DNA of 64,000 bases from Devosia marina (GCF_009758415.1 NZ_WQRF01000001.1:1116001-1180000), one strand, 5' to 3'. Shown: positions 8,937 through 18,047, numbered from the stretch's first letter. Notes: generated from the letters alone by a model not told the origin. Program-made: numbers and translations.

Positions 8937-9895
8937 GACTTGTTCTCCCCGAGCTTAGCGCTAGACGTTTTATCCGCTGACTTGGTGACCAGGCCGTATA
9001 GGCCCTGTGGCAGGAAGAAAATGACCAGCAGCAGCGTTGCGCCCATGATTAGGTTCCAGGCGTTATGGGCAACGCCAACTGCGACGGTGTGGACGATCTC
9101 GAGAAAGATCGACCCGATGAACGGTCCAGCAACGCCGCCGATCCCGCCCAGAACAGCGGTCAAGACCAAGTGGCCAGATTCGGTCCAATAGGCGTAATCA
9201 GGTAGGACATGGCCGATCGAGACAGCGGCAATGGCGCCACCAAGGCCGGCCAGCGCTGCTGAAATCGTGTAGGCGATCAAGAGTACAGACCAAGCCGACA
9301 CACCCAGATATTCGAGACGCACTTCGTTGGTATGAATAGCGCCGACTGCGTGTCCGAGAGGGCTTTTCAGGAACTGAACGCCTAGGCCAGCGATGATGGC
9401 CATGAGCGCCAGCGCGACGTAGAACAAAACGATATCGAAACCGGCCTTGGTAAGGGTCATGCCCAACACCGTTGGGACGGGCACGCGCAAGCCATCGGTG
9501 CCGCCCGTTATGCCATAGAGTTTGGAGAGCAGGGCGAAGAACACCATCGAGACAGCGAGATTGAGCATCGCGAAAAAGATCGCGCGATAGCGAACCAAAT
9601 AGGCCCCGACAAGGGCGCCAATAACGGCCGTGACCAAGGTGGATGCGATAAGGAGCACGAACAGGTCCGATATTCCCGACCGCAGGACGATAAAGGCTGC
9701 GGTGTACGCACCGGCCGCATAAAACATGGCGTGTCCAATCGAGATCAGACCAGCACGCAGAAGCAGGGCCACGCCGACTGCCGCAAATCCCTTTGCAATG
9801 GCGATGGTGAGTACGAATTGAAGCCAGGGGGCAGCGAAGGGGACGATGGCCAGGGCGGCAAAAGCCGCGGCGAAAAGCGCATAGAGGATTTTCAT
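8933..9895 (-). CDS. livM: Branched-chain amino-acid-type ABC transporter permease LivM
   Basis: A 320-residue inner-membrane permease with about nine hydrophobic helices. The family marks are visible: GLISIGHAMFYAAGAYTAA near residue 50 and GHVLPDYAYWTESGHLVLTA with GGIGGVAGPFIGS near 250. It follows livH with a one-base overlap (TGATG) and overlaps livG by ATGA. With LivH it forms the membrane channel of the importer. Confidence 0.93.
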   Translation of the reverse strand: MKILYALFAAAFAALAIVPFAAPWLQFVLTIAIAKGFAAVGVALLLRAGLISIGHAMFYAAGAYTAAFIVLRSGISDLFVLLIASTLVTAVIGALVGAYLVRYRAIFFAMLNLAVSMVFFALLSKLYGITGGTDGLRVPVPTVLGMTLTKAGFDIVLFYVALALMAIIAGLGVQFLKSPLGHAVGAIHTNEVRLEYLGVSAWSVLLIAYTISAALAGLGGAIAAVSIGHVLPDYAYWTESGHLVLTAVLGGIGGVAGPFIGSIFLEIVHTVAVGVAHNAWNLIMGATLLLVIFFLPQGLYGLVTKSADKTSSAKLGENKS

Positions 9896-10794
9896 CAGAT
9901 CTTCCTCGTCGTGGCGGTGCCAAATAGCCCGTTAGGGCGAACCAGCAATACGGCGAGCATCACCAGGAAGGGGGCAACGGTGTCGAATGCGGGGGCGTAA
10001 TAAACCGCGAGGACTTTCGCGCCAGCCACAATGATCGACGCCACTGCAGCCCCTTCGATTTGTCCCAATCCGCCGATGGCGGCGACTGCAAATGCCAGCA
10101 CCATGGTTTCGGCACCAAGGCCGGGGGCAACGCCAGTCGTTGGCGTGGCAAGGGCACCACCGAGCGCTGCGAGAAACACCCCAAGCGTAAAGGCAAGCAC
10201 GAAGGCGCGGTCGGTGTTGATACCCATAGCGAGTGAGACTTCACGGTCGGCGACAACGGCGACAAGCAAACGGCCCAGGCGGGTGTGCTTGATGAGAAAC
10301 CGCATGCCGAACAGAACAGCCAGCGCGAGCACGATGAGGAGCAGCTGATAATTGAGATAGAAGATTCCGCCAATCTCAGATACCCCCAGAAGCGCCATGG
10401 GAGTGTCCTGATAGATCGAGCGCACACCAAAAACGAGGCGCTGAAGGTCTTCCAGGATCAGGAATAGACCGAACGTCACCAGGATCTGGATCGCTTCATG
10501 CCTGCCATATGTCCAACGTATCAGCGTGCGTTCGACAAGCGGACCGAGGACCATGGCAACGAGCGCCGCGCTCAGAAGCAGCGCAGGGAAAGAAAGCCAA
10601 GGGTTTAGGCCTGCGCTGATGAGCCAAAGGCCCATGCTGGCGGCAATATAGGCTCCAATTGAGTAGAAGCTGCCATGGGCAACATTGAGGATGCGCTGAA
10701 CGCTGAAGACCAGAGTCAGGCCGACGGCCACGAAAAATATAAGCGCGGCGTTGGCAAGTGCGTCCATGATCAGCGGCAAGGCCATATCAAGCAT
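9895..10794 (-). CDS. livH: Branched-chain amino-acid-type ABC transporter permease LivH
   Basis: A 299-residue inner-membrane permease. NVAHGSFYSIGAYIAAS near residue 40 and the GGLGQIEGAAVASI region near 240 are LivH hallmarks. The start at 10794 (MLDMALPLIMDALANAAL) is chosen because the frame upstream runs into the intercistronic stem-loop; MALPL nine bases later is an alternative. It is separated from the binding-protein gene by 89 bases carrying a stable hairpin. Confidence 0.92.
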   Translation of the reverse strand: MLDMALPLIMDALANAALIFFVAVGLTLVFSVQRILNVAHGSFYSIGAYIAASMGLWLISAGLNPWLSFPALLLSAALVAMVLGPLVERTLIRWTYGRHEAIQILVTFGLFLILEDLQRLVFGVRSIYQDTPMALLGVSEIGGIFYLNYQLLLIVLALAVLFGMRFLIKHTRLGRLLVAVVADREVSLAMGINTDRAFVLAFTLGVFLAALGGALATPTTGVAPGLGAETMVLAFAVAAIGGLGQIEGAAVASIIVAGAKVLAVYYAPAFDTVAPFLVMLAVLLVRPNGLFGTATTRKI

Positions 10795-10836
10795 ATCTTG
10801 TCCATCCGTGAGGTCTGCACCGCTTGGGTGCCGGTG

Positions 10837-10875
10837 GCGCGGAGCCGGTCCCCTCAAAAGGACAAGGCTCCGCGC
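10837..10875 (-). repeat. Stem-loop between the binding-protein gene and the permease genes
   Basis: GCGCGGAGCC at 10837-10846 pairs perfectly with GGCTCCGCGC at 10866-10875 (10 bp stem, 19-base loop). It lies just after the stop of the substrate-binding protein and before livH. Such hairpins protect the upstream message and lower downstream expression, giving excess binding protein. No U-run follows, so it is not a full terminator. Confidence 0.65.
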
Positions 10876-10883
10876 GCACGCCG

Positions 10884-12176
10884 TTACTTATAGGAGCCAG
10901 GCTCGGGAAGCGTCTCGAGGAACTCTGGTGTGAGGGTCTCGATCCACGCAATCGGATCTTCTCCCAAAGGTGCCATCAGGGCTTCGCCGTCGTACCGCAC
11001 CATATTGGTGATGACTGAGAAGTCGTAGGTGTCCGAAGGTCCAGTGACGCCAATCACCTGATCAACGTATCCGTCGTTATCCTCGCGCAGACGCGCAGTG
11101 CCTGTAAACGTCGCAGTTTCGATGCCCCCGAGGGCTGCGGCGATCTCATCGCGTGAAGGCCATTCGCCATCATTGGCCTCGATCGCGGCTTCATAGGCCG
11201 CTTTCATAACCATGAAGCTATTGGCCATTTTCATGGTGGGAAACACCGGATACTCGCCAAAGCGGGTCGCATATTCCTCAGCGAAGGCCACGGTATCCTC
11301 GTTGGCCTGGGCGTCGGGTGTGAGCCAATATCCGTCACCGAGCATGCCGACGATCACACCGTCTGGCAGATCGATACGCTGGAGGATGGTCTCGCCGAGC
11401 GCCAGGACAGTCTGGCTTTGCGTGAGGAGGCCGCGCGGCTGGGCCTGACGGACGAAGTTTTCGAGATCTGCACCCCAGAGGTTGGAAAAGATGGCGTCCG
11501 GGCGAGCGGCCGATAGGCGAGATACTTCGGTCTGGTAGCTCGAAGCGCCAAGGCTCGGGAAGAGCTCAGCGACAATTTCGACATCGGGCTTAAAGGCGCG
11601 GAAGGCCGCCTTAACGATCTCGGCGGCGTCATGGCCAAATGCATAGTCAGGATTGATGATTGCGACTCGTTCGATGTCGGGATTGACCTGAAGCAGGTAA
11701 GCGACATAGGCCACAAATTCGGGAATGGTGTTCCCATTGGGCCGGAACGTGTAGTCGAGCTGTTGGTTCAAAAAGAGCTGGTGCGTATCGCAGTTCCAGC
11801 TGATCGTTGGCATTTGCATTTGCTCGGCAACGGGCGCCAACGCAAGACAGTTGCTCGAAGAAAGTGCTGCGATCATCACCTGATAACTGGTTTCACCAGC
11901 AAGACGGCGATATTCGGCAATGACCCCTTCGGCCCCTTGGGCTTCGTCAACGATCGTCGCTCTGAGGGGCACCCCATCAATGCCGCCGGCGGCGTTGATC
12001 AGGTCGACCATCAGCTCGGCTCCTTGGGCGCCGGGCTGGCCATAGGCTGCTGGAGCACCAGAGGTGAACGTAAAGACCCCCACGTCGATCTGCTCGGGTT
12101 TGTCCTGAGCCATGGCCTGGGTTGCGAGGACGAGAGACGCCATCAGCGTCCCAGCAGTGCGTACGATGTGTTTCAT
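10884..12176 (-). CDS. ABC transporter periplasmic substrate-binding protein (LivK type)
   Basis: A 430-residue type I periplasmic binding protein with a signal peptide (MKHIVRTAGTLMASLVLATQAMAQ). The start at 12176 follows AAGGACAGG; a further-upstream GTG/ATG frame adds 15 polar residues. It carries the family pattern GxxGxxGAELMVDLINAAGG near residue 50 and the hinge region IINPDYAFGHDAAEIVKAAF. It is first in the operon and divergent from a DUF2848 gene, with a palindrome (12232-12245) between the start codons. Ligand unknown; inferred to be the substrate or precursor of the neighbouring monooxygenase pathway. Confidence 0.9.
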   Translation of the reverse strand: MKHIVRTAGTLMASLVLATQAMAQDKPEQIDVGVFTFTSGAPAAYGQPGAQGAELMVDLINAAGGIDGVPLRATIVDEAQGAEGVIAEYRRLAGETSYQVMIAALSSSNCLALAPVAEQMQMPTISWNCDTHQLFLNQQLDYTFRPNGNTIPEFVAYVAYLLQVNPDIERVAIINPDYAFGHDAAEIVKAAFRAFKPDVEIVAELFPSLGASSYQTEVSRLSAARPDAIFSNLWGADLENFVRQAQPRGLLTQSQTVLALGETILQRIDLPDGVIVGMLGDGYWLTPDAQANEDTVAFAEEYATRFGEYPVFPTMKMANSFMVMKAAYEAAIEANDGEWPSRDEIAAALGGIETATFTGTARLREDNDGYVDQVIGVTGPSDTYDFSVITNMVRYDGEALMAPLGEDPIAWIETLTPEFLETLPEPGSYK

Positions 12177-12231
12177 TCCCTGTCCTTCCTTTGCAAGCGG
12201 TCGACCTTTCCCTACGGTCAAATAAAACGCT

Positions 12232-12245
12232 TGTGAAATATCACA
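12232..12245. promoter_or_regulatory. Palindromic operator candidate, copy 1
   Basis: TGTGAAATATCACA: perfect 5-bp arms around AATA. It lies 56 bases upstream of the binding-protein start and 76 bases upstream of the DUF2848 start, so it can serve both divergent units. Twelve of its bases recur with one change at 18085-18096 in front of the marR operon. The 4-base centre excludes a CRP site, which needs 6. Confidence 0.6.
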
Positions 12246-12320
12246 TGATCATTACCATGCATTGCTGTCAAGCATCTTTGGTGATGCTGACCATTCGCTA
12301 CAACCAAAGGAGGAGCCGAA

Positions 12321-13007
12321 ATGGTGGCACTCAATATGACTGTGGACAGCCAAACGGGTGAGCGCGCAGTACGGTTTGATATCGACGCTCTTGTCATAGC
12401 TGGCTGGGCCGGTCGCAATCGCGAGGCAATGGAACATCATATTGCCGAGCTGGAGGCGCTCGGCATCGCGCGGCCCAAAGCAACACCAACGTTCTACAGG
12501 GTTTCGCCCTCCCGATTGAACAGTGATCCTGTCGTCCAGGCGACCGGTGAGAATTCGAGCGGCGAGGCCGAGCTGGTTTTGATTGCTGCTGATGGAGACC
12601 TTTTCGTCGGTCTTGGTTCCGATCATACCGATCGCAAAGTCGAAGCCTATGGAGTGACGGTCTCGAAACAGATGTGCGACAAGCCAGTGGCGGACCGTGT
12701 ATGGCCGTTTAGCGAAGTCGCTGACCACTGGGACTCATTGATATTGCGCAGCTATGTGATCGAGGATGGCGAACGCGTGCTCTATCAGGAGGGGAGTGTG
12801 GACGGGCTTCTTGATCCGCGCGATCTGATCAAACGATATACAGGCACCGACACGCTCGCTGATGGCACAGCAATGTTTTGCGGCACGCTGCCGGCAATTG
12901 GAGGCGTAAGGAGCTTTACAACCTTTGAGGCTGAGGTCGAGGATCCGAAACTGAGCCGGACGATCTCGTTCCGCTACGATACCGCGATCCTCGAAGATGT
13001 AGGGTAG
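12321..13007 (+). CDS. DUF2848 family protein
   Basis: A 228-residue soluble protein of the DUF2848 family, which has no established reaction to my knowledge. The N-terminal segment ALVIAGWAGRNREAMEHHI and the later GSDHTDRKVE and SKQMCDKPVA motifs are typical. The start follows AAAGGAGGAG with good spacing. It sits 29 bases before the GntR regulator on the same strand and diverges from the transporter operon. Its steady company with amidases and flavin monooxygenases suggests an enzyme acting on a ring-cleavage or acid intermediate; this is inference. Confidence 0.88.
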   Translation: MVALNMTVDSQTGERAVRFDIDALVIAGWAGRNREAMEHHIAELEALGIARPKATPTFYRVSPSRLNSDPVVQATGENSSGEAELVLIAADGDLFVGLGSDHTDRKVEAYGVTVSKQMCDKPVADRVWPFSEVADHWDSLILRSYVIEDGERVLYQEGSVDGLLDPRDLIKRYTGTDTLADGTAMFCGTLPAIGGVRSFTTFEAEVEDPKLSRTISFRYDTAILEDVG

Positions 13008-13036
13008 GCCGTATAGATGGGCGCGGAGAACATTTG

Positions 13037-13693
13037 ATGAAAACCGTTGGCAAAAGGGTTTCGCTCCGCGACACCGCTTATGATGAGATACGCAAGCTCA
13101 TAGTGACGTGTGAACTGCGCCCCGGGCAGCCTTTGACAGTCACGGACCTGGCTGAGGCTCTCAACATTGGGAGAACGCCGGTGATTCAGGCGATCGACCG
13201 GTTGGCTGTCGATGGACTCGTCGACGTTATGCCCCGCAAGGGGATCGTGGTCAGTCCCGTCAGTCTCGATGATTTCATGGAGGTTGTCGAGATGCGTATG
13301 GTCAATGAGACGGCCGCCGTCCGTTGGGCGGCCGAAAGGGCAAGTCGCGCCGAGATTGCCATGATGGAGGCCAATCTTGCAGCCATCTGGCAGGCGGCCA
13401 AGGACCGCAATATCGAAGAGTTCATTTCGCTCGACCGCGATTTCCATCGCTTGATCACGCAATCGGCCAGCAACCGTATCCTAGGAGATGTGCTCTCTAG
13501 TCTCCATGACAAGGCGTTGCGGTTCTGGTTCATCTCGCTCAAGGCACCCGATCACAATATTCGGGTTTGCGAGCAACATGCGGCAGTCATTGAAGGCATA
13601 AAGTCGGGCAATCTCGACGTTGCGGAAAAAGCGATGCGCGAACACATCGCTTCTTTCCAGATGAACGCAACGAGCCAGATCATGCGCGCCTGA
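13037..13693 (+). CDS. GntR-family regulator with FCD ligand-binding domain
   Basis: A 218-residue FadR-subfamily regulator. The N-terminal winged helix-turn-helix (LRDTAYDEIRKLIVTCELRPG, TVTDLAEALNIGRTPVIQAIDRL) is followed by an all-helical FCD domain with the metal-binding pattern (LDRDFHRLI near 135, then CEQHAAVIEGI near 180). A TTG directly precedes the ATG at 13037. It is the second gene after DUF2848 and ends 7 bases from the convergent amidase gene. It probably senses a pathway carboxylate and controls the transporter and/or DUF2848 unit. Confidence 0.92.
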   Translation: MKTVGKRVSLRDTAYDEIRKLIVTCELRPGQPLTVTDLAEALNIGRTPVIQAIDRLAVDGLVDVMPRKGIVVSPVSLDDFMEVVEMRMVNETAAVRWAAERASRAEIAMMEANLAAIWQAAKDRNIEEFISLDRDFHRLITQSASNRILGDVLSSLHDKALRFWFISLKAPDHNIRVCEQHAAVIEGIKSGNLDVAEKAMREHIASFQMNATSQIMRA

Positions 13694-13699
13694 TCGAGT

Positions 13700-15040
13700 T
13701 TAGCCCCTCAATATCGCTTCGGCAGAGTGCGCGACACCCAGCAACGATCTGTCGCCGCCGTGGGACCCCATTAGATTCATGCCAACCGGCATGCCGCCAC
13801 CGACCGGAATCGGGATCGAGATAGCGCAGCGATCGAGAAAATTGGCCACTGTCGGATTGCGAAGAGCCAAGAGGTTCGCGCGTCCATAGGCTTGTTCATC
13901 CTCCAGTTCTGTAAGCGTCGGAGCGACGAAAGGCGTCGTGGGGAATATTACGGCGTCATAGGGCGCGGTCGCACTGTTTGCCGCTTTGATCATCTCTTGG
14001 CGAATGTTCAAAAGGCGCTCATATTCGCCCGGTTCCTGTTGCAAGGCTTTCTCGATACGCACGCTGACCCGCGGGTCGTATAGCTCGGCCGACGAGGCGA
14101 GCAGCTCCTGGTGGACCATCAGAGCCTCGTGAGCAACGATGCCGCCGCGCGCGTTGAGTTCGGGCAGTCGGTCAAGGTCCTCGAGCCTGATTTCTTCAAT
14201 CGTCACCCCGGCGTCTGCCAAGCGGTCTATTGCCACCGAGAATGCGTGAGACACTGCCGCTTCAACGTCATCGGTTACGTAATTGACCAGAACTGCCAAT
14301 TTCAGCTTTGACGGCTTGACCTGATCGGGGGCAGCTGGGTGATCGCCGGCCATGATCGCGTCAAGCAGCGCGCAGCATTCCACGCTGGCACCAATCGGGC
14401 CAATGCTGTCGAGGGATTTCGAGAGGGGATAGGCCCCATCCAGGGGGACGCGCGACGCCGTCGGTTTAAAACCAGTCAGGCCACACAAGGCGGCGGGTAT
14501 GCGACAAGAGCCGCCCGTGTCGGTGCCGATGGCGGCGGCAGCCATATTTCGGGCGACCGAGACGGCTGCGCCCGATGACGAGCCGCCGGGGATGCGTGGT
14601 GTCGTGGGATCGGCCGGGTTGGCGGGCGTTCCATAATGGGGATTGATGCCAAGACCGGAATAGGCGAACTCGGTCATGTTGGTGTGCCCGAGGATGATCA
14701 GCCCGGCCGCCCGCAGCCGCTTGACGATTTCTGCGTCTTGTCGGGCCGGTGCGGCACTTTTTAGAACGGTCGAACCGGCTGTCGTCACCAATCCTTCGAC
14801 GTCAAACAATGCCTTTATTGAAATTGGGATGCCGGCGAGAGGTGAAGGGGACTTCCCTTCGGCTCGAAGATCATCGACGCGCTGGGCATCGGCCAGTGCG
14901 CGGTCTCGGTCGAGAGCGAGAAATACTGGCGCATTAGGGTCGTCGGAGTTCTCGATGGTTTCCAGATACTGCGTGACCAGGGAGAGACTCGTTGCCTCTC
15001 CCTTTTCGAGTTTGCGTGCGAGTTCCGAGAGCGTCACCAT
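13700..15040 (-). CDS. Amidase signature family hydrolase
   Basis: A 446-residue amidase with the Ser-cisSer-Lys triad in place: Lys76 (GIPISIKALFD), the GGSSSG loop at 152-157 and the nucleophile Ser178 (GTDTGGSCRIPAAL). It hydrolyses a C-N amide or lactam bond. The ATG at 15040 lies 5 bases after the cupin stop, so it is the last gene of marR - flavin reductase - monooxygenase - cupin - amidase. In this setting it may open a hydroxylated N-heterocycle or deaminate an amide substrate. Which one cannot be told from sequence. Confidence 0.92.
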   Translation of the reverse strand: MVTLSELARKLEKGEATSLSLVTQYLETIENSDDPNAPVFLALDRDRALADAQRVDDLRAEGKSPSPLAGIPISIKALFDVEGLVTTAGSTVLKSAAPARQDAEIVKRLRAAGLIILGHTNMTEFAYSGLGINPHYGTPANPADPTTPRIPGGSSSGAAVSVARNMAAAAIGTDTGGSCRIPAALCGLTGFKPTASRVPLDGAYPLSKSLDSIGPIGASVECCALLDAIMAGDHPAAPDQVKPSKLKLAVLVNYVTDDVEAAVSHAFSVAIDRLADAGVTIEEIRLEDLDRLPELNARGGIVAHEALMVHQELLASSAELYDPRVSVRIEKALQQEPGEYERLLNIRQEMIKAANSATAPYDAVIFPTTPFVAPTLTELEDEQAYGRANLLALRNPTVANFLDRCAISIPIPVGGGMPVGMNLMGSHGGDRSLLGVAHSAEAILRG

Positions 15041-15045
15041 TTTGG

Positions 15046-15429
15046 TTAGTTTTCGTCGTAGTAATGGATTTCGAGCAAGACACACCCTTGCTCCGACTTG
15101 AAGGGGCCGTGATAGGCTCCCGGGGGGCGACACGCATAGGTGTTGGGTGAGAAGCTCTCACCACCTTTCCCGTTCTCGTCGTTCCCCACCGTGAGATCAC
15201 CTGAAACCAAATAGACTTCCTCCCAGTAGTCGTGGACGAATGGTTTGGTGGTGAACACACCGGGTGCAAACCGCAAGAGGCGCGTGCGGTTGCCAGACTT
15301 TGCGTCTTCATCGAGAGCGCCCGCGAGAATTTTCTGTTCGATTCCCTCAGGATAGCCGGCAGGGACGTGCCAACCTTCTGTGCCCATGTCGACGGGGAAA
15401 AATTCAAGATGCTGCTTGTTGATAGCCAT
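15046..15429 (-). CDS. Cupin-domain protein
   Basis: A 127-residue single-domain cupin. The two cupin motifs are recognisable (TTKPFVHDYWEEVYLVSGDLTV at about 68-89 and YACRPPGAYHGPF at about 102-114), with His and Glu residues suitable for binding one metal ion. Similar ChrR-type cupins act as small isomerases, hydrolases or dioxygenases. It is tightly spaced between the monooxygenase (9 bases) and the amidase (5 bases), so it is probably a step of the same pathway. Confidence 0.85.
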   Translation of the reverse strand: MAINKQHLEFFPVDMGTEGWHVPAGYPEGIEQKILAGALDEDAKSGNRTRLLRFAPGVFTTKPFVHDYWEEVYLVSGDLTVGNDENGKGGESFSPNTYACRPPGAYHGPFKSEQGCVLLEIHYYDEN

Positions 15430-15438
15430 TTTGGTTCC

Positions 15439-16926
15439 TTACGCCGCTGATGATTTGGTTGTCTTGAGCTCGTCCTCGAGCGAATAGCTGTCGAGCATGC
15501 GATCGACCAACTGGGTGCAGCTGTCCCAGTCAAACGAGCGGAAGCTGTGCCCCTTGGTAACAAAATTGGCGCCCGCATAAAACATTTCGTACTGGCTATG
15601 ACGGGAAGCAAACTCCGAGCCCACGGCGTCCCATGCAAGCTTGAAGAATTTCACGCGGCCTTCGGACGATGACGTCGGCGATTGCTGGGTTTTGCCAATG
15701 AGCTCGTGCAATTCTGGATTGGCAAAATCCTCGACGGATGAGGGCAACATGATCAGACCGCCGCCCGCCAGTTCGCGCAGAGTCGTGATGACCTGCCCGT
15801 AGAGCTCTTGGGTGAGAACCTGAGCTGAATAGAGCGTGTGCGTGTCGGGGATGAAATAGCCGTTCCGCGATTGTCCCTTGATCTCCATTGCATGAACGAG
15901 AGAATCCACGAGATTGTTCTGGGCGGCCAGCTTTCCCAGCGTCTCCTTGACTGGAGGAAAATTGATGATGCCGTTGGTATCGGCTATTTTGCGGGCGATC
16001 CCGACCAAGAACCGCATTTTGACCATGAGGCGGATCTGGGCCTGGTAGTTTTGGTAGACGTGAGCCGGGGTGGCCATAAATTGTTTCATGCACATCGCCG
16101 TGTCCTGGTTTACAAAGACCCGGTCCCAGGGAACCTTGACGTCATCAAAATATAGGACAGCGTCATTTTCGTCGAACCGGCTGGCGAGCGGGTAGTCATA
16201 GACGCTGGTTGCAGCTTGTTCGTACGAGCGGCGCGAAAGGATCTTTAGACCCTTTGCATTCATGGGAATAGCAAAGGAAACGGCGTACGGCTCTTCGCCC
16301 TCACGCAAGGGCTGAATGCAGGTCACAAAGACCTCATTGGCCATGATTCCGCCCGTCGCGAGCATCTTTGCCCCACGAATGGTCAAACCTTCGGCATCCT
16401 GATCAACTACCCCGGCAGTAAGGAACGGATCCTGCTGCTCATTGGCGGCCTTGGAACGGTCAGCCTGGGGATTAATAATCACGTAGGTGAGGTAGAGCTC
16501 ATTGTCCCGCGCGTAGCGATAATATTCGGCCAGGGCCTTGGCGCGGTTGCTGTCGTAGGATTCGAAGACGTCGATTCCCATATACATGCCCGAAATACAC
16601 GATGCGACGTGGTCCGGGGCTCGACCCAGAAAGCCACCATGAATTTCGGTCCATGCCACCAGCGCTTTTCGGCGCTCGACCAACTCCCCGTATGACCTGG
16701 GCAGCTGCCAAATCCGGTTGGCTCTCAAGTCACTGTTTTCACCGACCTGATAGGTCATCAGGTCCAAATTTTCGGGGCGCGACTGGAAATCATAAAGCTT
16801 GCCCGTCGACTGGACGGTTCTGCGAAAGGCGGGATGGACGCTAACATCGCCCGCATGTTCGCCGTTAATATAGACGGAACGACCGTCATTAAGTGATGCA
16901 ATGTGTTGAGCGCCGGTCTTAACCAT
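15439..16926 (-). CDS. HpaB-family flavin-dependent monooxygenase, large component
   Basis: A 495-residue member of the 4-hydroxyphenylacetate 3-monooxygenase (HpaB) family, which uses free FADH2 from a reductase partner to hydroxylate an aromatic ring. The acyl-CoA-dehydrogenase-like fold is evident (GRAPDHV at 101-107, LTYVIINPQADRSK at 146-159, DDVKVPWDRVF later). In characterised HpaB the substrate phenol is held by Arg and Tyr of GRTPDY and a His of the LTH segment. Here Arg102 is kept, the Tyr is His106 and the His is Tyr148. The substrate is therefore probably not 4-hydroxyphenylacetate. The start follows GGAGG. Next upstream is its likely reductase. Confidence 0.9.
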   Translation of the reverse strand: MVKTGAQHIASLNDGRSVYINGEHAGDVSVHPAFRRTVQSTGKLYDFQSRPENLDLMTYQVGENSDLRANRIWQLPRSYGELVERRKALVAWTEIHGGFLGRAPDHVASCISGMYMGIDVFESYDSNRAKALAEYYRYARDNELYLTYVIINPQADRSKAANEQQDPFLTAGVVDQDAEGLTIRGAKMLATGGIMANEVFVTCIQPLREGEEPYAVSFAIPMNAKGLKILSRRSYEQAATSVYDYPLASRFDENDAVLYFDDVKVPWDRVFVNQDTAMCMKQFMATPAHVYQNYQAQIRLMVKMRFLVGIARKIADTNGIINFPPVKETLGKLAAQNNLVDSLVHAMEIKGQSRNGYFIPDTHTLYSAQVLTQELYGQVITTLRELAGGGLIMLPSSVEDFANPELHELIGKTQQSPTSSSEGRVKFFKLAWDAVGSEFASRHSQYEMFYAGANFVTKGHSFRSFDWDSCTQLVDRMLDSYSLEDELKTTKSSAA

Positions 16927-16946
16927 GGCGACGTCCTCCTTTGGGG

Positions 16947-17480
16947 TCAGTAGTGAATTGCGAGCGGCCAAGGGGCCACGTCTTGGGTTTGTTCTAGCTT
17001 TGCGTAGCGTCCCTTGGAGAAAACCAGGGGGCGTCGGTCGGGGGTTGAGCGCATCTCGATCACTTCCACGATGAAGAGGATGTGATCTCCGCCATCATGG
17101 GTTGCCCACGGACGACACTCAAAGACGGCGGCGACGCCGGCCAGAACGGGGGCCTCGGCAAACCCTCTGTGAAAATGGGTGCCCTCCCATTTGTTAGAGC
17201 CGGCACGGGCAAATCGGTTGGAAATTGCCTGTTGGTTGTCGGAAAGGATGTTGATCGCAAATCCCTTGGCCTGCTCCCAATGGGGGAGGCTTAAGGCGCG
17301 TTTATCCACGCTGAACAAGACAAGCGGGGGGTCGAGCGAGAGGGAATTGAACGAACTCATCGTCATCCCGCAATCTTCGCCGTCACCGCGGCAAGTTACG
17401 ACACAGACGCCCGTTGGGAATTGGCCCAGCGCCTGACGCATTTCGCGGGGATCAATGCTTGTGGATGCCGAAGCGCTCAT
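16947..17480 (-). CDS. Flavin reductase, HpaC-like small component
   Basis: A 177-residue flavin reductase domain protein. QFPTGVCVVTCRG at about 19-31, MSSFNSLSLDPPLVLFSVDK at about 41-60 and FECRPWATHDGGDHILFIVEV near 120-140 are the family pattern, with the GDH motif. It reduces FAD or FMN with NAD(P)H and hands it to the HpaB-like component 20 bases downstream. Its ATG overlaps the marR stop (ATGA), so it is translationally coupled to the regulator. Confidence 0.93.
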   Translation of the reverse strand: MSASASTSIDPREMRQALGQFPTGVCVVTCRGDGEDCGMTMSSFNSLSLDPPLVLFSVDKRALSLPHWEQAKGFAINILSDNQQAISNRFARAGSNKWEGTHFHRGFAEAPVLAGVAAVFECRPWATHDGGDHILFIVEVIEMRSTPDRRPLVFSKGRYAKLEQTQDVAPWPLAIHY

Positions 17481-18019
17481 TGATCGCTCCTTTCCGTGCC
17501 CACAAGGTAGTCCGAGAGCAGGACTGCCTTTTCCGCGCTCGCCCGCAGAGAGGCTGCCAGTTGCCGCACGAGGGCGTAGTTGGCGGCATTCACCGGTTCA
17601 AACAGCAGGTCGTTGACTTCCTGCTGTACGGGCGCCAGCTGAGACAGAAGAGCAGTGCCTTTGTCCGAGACACGCATATGAACACGGCGCTGGTCGTCGG
17701 GATTGGGAGTCTTGGTCACAAGTCCCAATTTTACGAGCTTGGTCGTTTCACTGGTTACGAATGGCGGGGAAAACGCGAGGTGATCGGCGAGAGCTCGCAC
17801 GCCAACCCCGCGTTCCGACTGTAGCTGCCTGATGCTGATGAGCAGAGTGTACTGGACCCCCGAAAGGCCGACAAACGCTCCAAATCGGGAGCGGATTTGC
17901 TCGAGCCGGGCCGAAAAGGCCAGCAGGTTGTGCACCATCTCGCGGAACGCATCATCCTTGCCAGCAATCAAAAGGTCCTCCCGTCCCACCGTGGGTTCGA
18001 ATTGAATGTCCTGTTCCAT
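17477..18019 (-). CDS. MarR-family transcriptional regulator
   Basis: A 180-residue MarR-type regulator with the winged helix-turn-helix at about 55-120 (GVRALADHLAFSPPFVTSETTKL, then the wing TPNPDDQRRVHMRVS). The start at 18019 follows GGGAGGCG; a longer frame upstream would run through the promoter. It heads the monooxygenase operon. A strong promoter and a palindrome lie within 80 bases upstream, so autoregulation with relief by an aromatic ligand is likely. Confidence 0.92.
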   Translation of the reverse strand: MEQDIQFEPTVGREDLLIAGKDDAFREMVHNLLAFSARLEQIRSRFGAFVGLSGVQYTLLISIRQLQSERGVGVRALADHLAFSPPFVTSETTKLVKLGLVTKTPNPDDQRRVHMRVSDKGTALLSQLAPVQQEVNDLLFEPVNAANYALVRQLAASLRASAEKAVLLSDYLVGTERSDQ

Positions 18020-18047
18020 CTTCGCCTCCCATGGGTAGTGTGGGAAC

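Noticed and set aside
12230-12247. CRP-type site (TGTGA...TCACA)
   Set aside because: The centre is 4 bases, not 6, and a second copy without the flanking A/T pattern occurs at the marR promoter; a local regulator is more likely.
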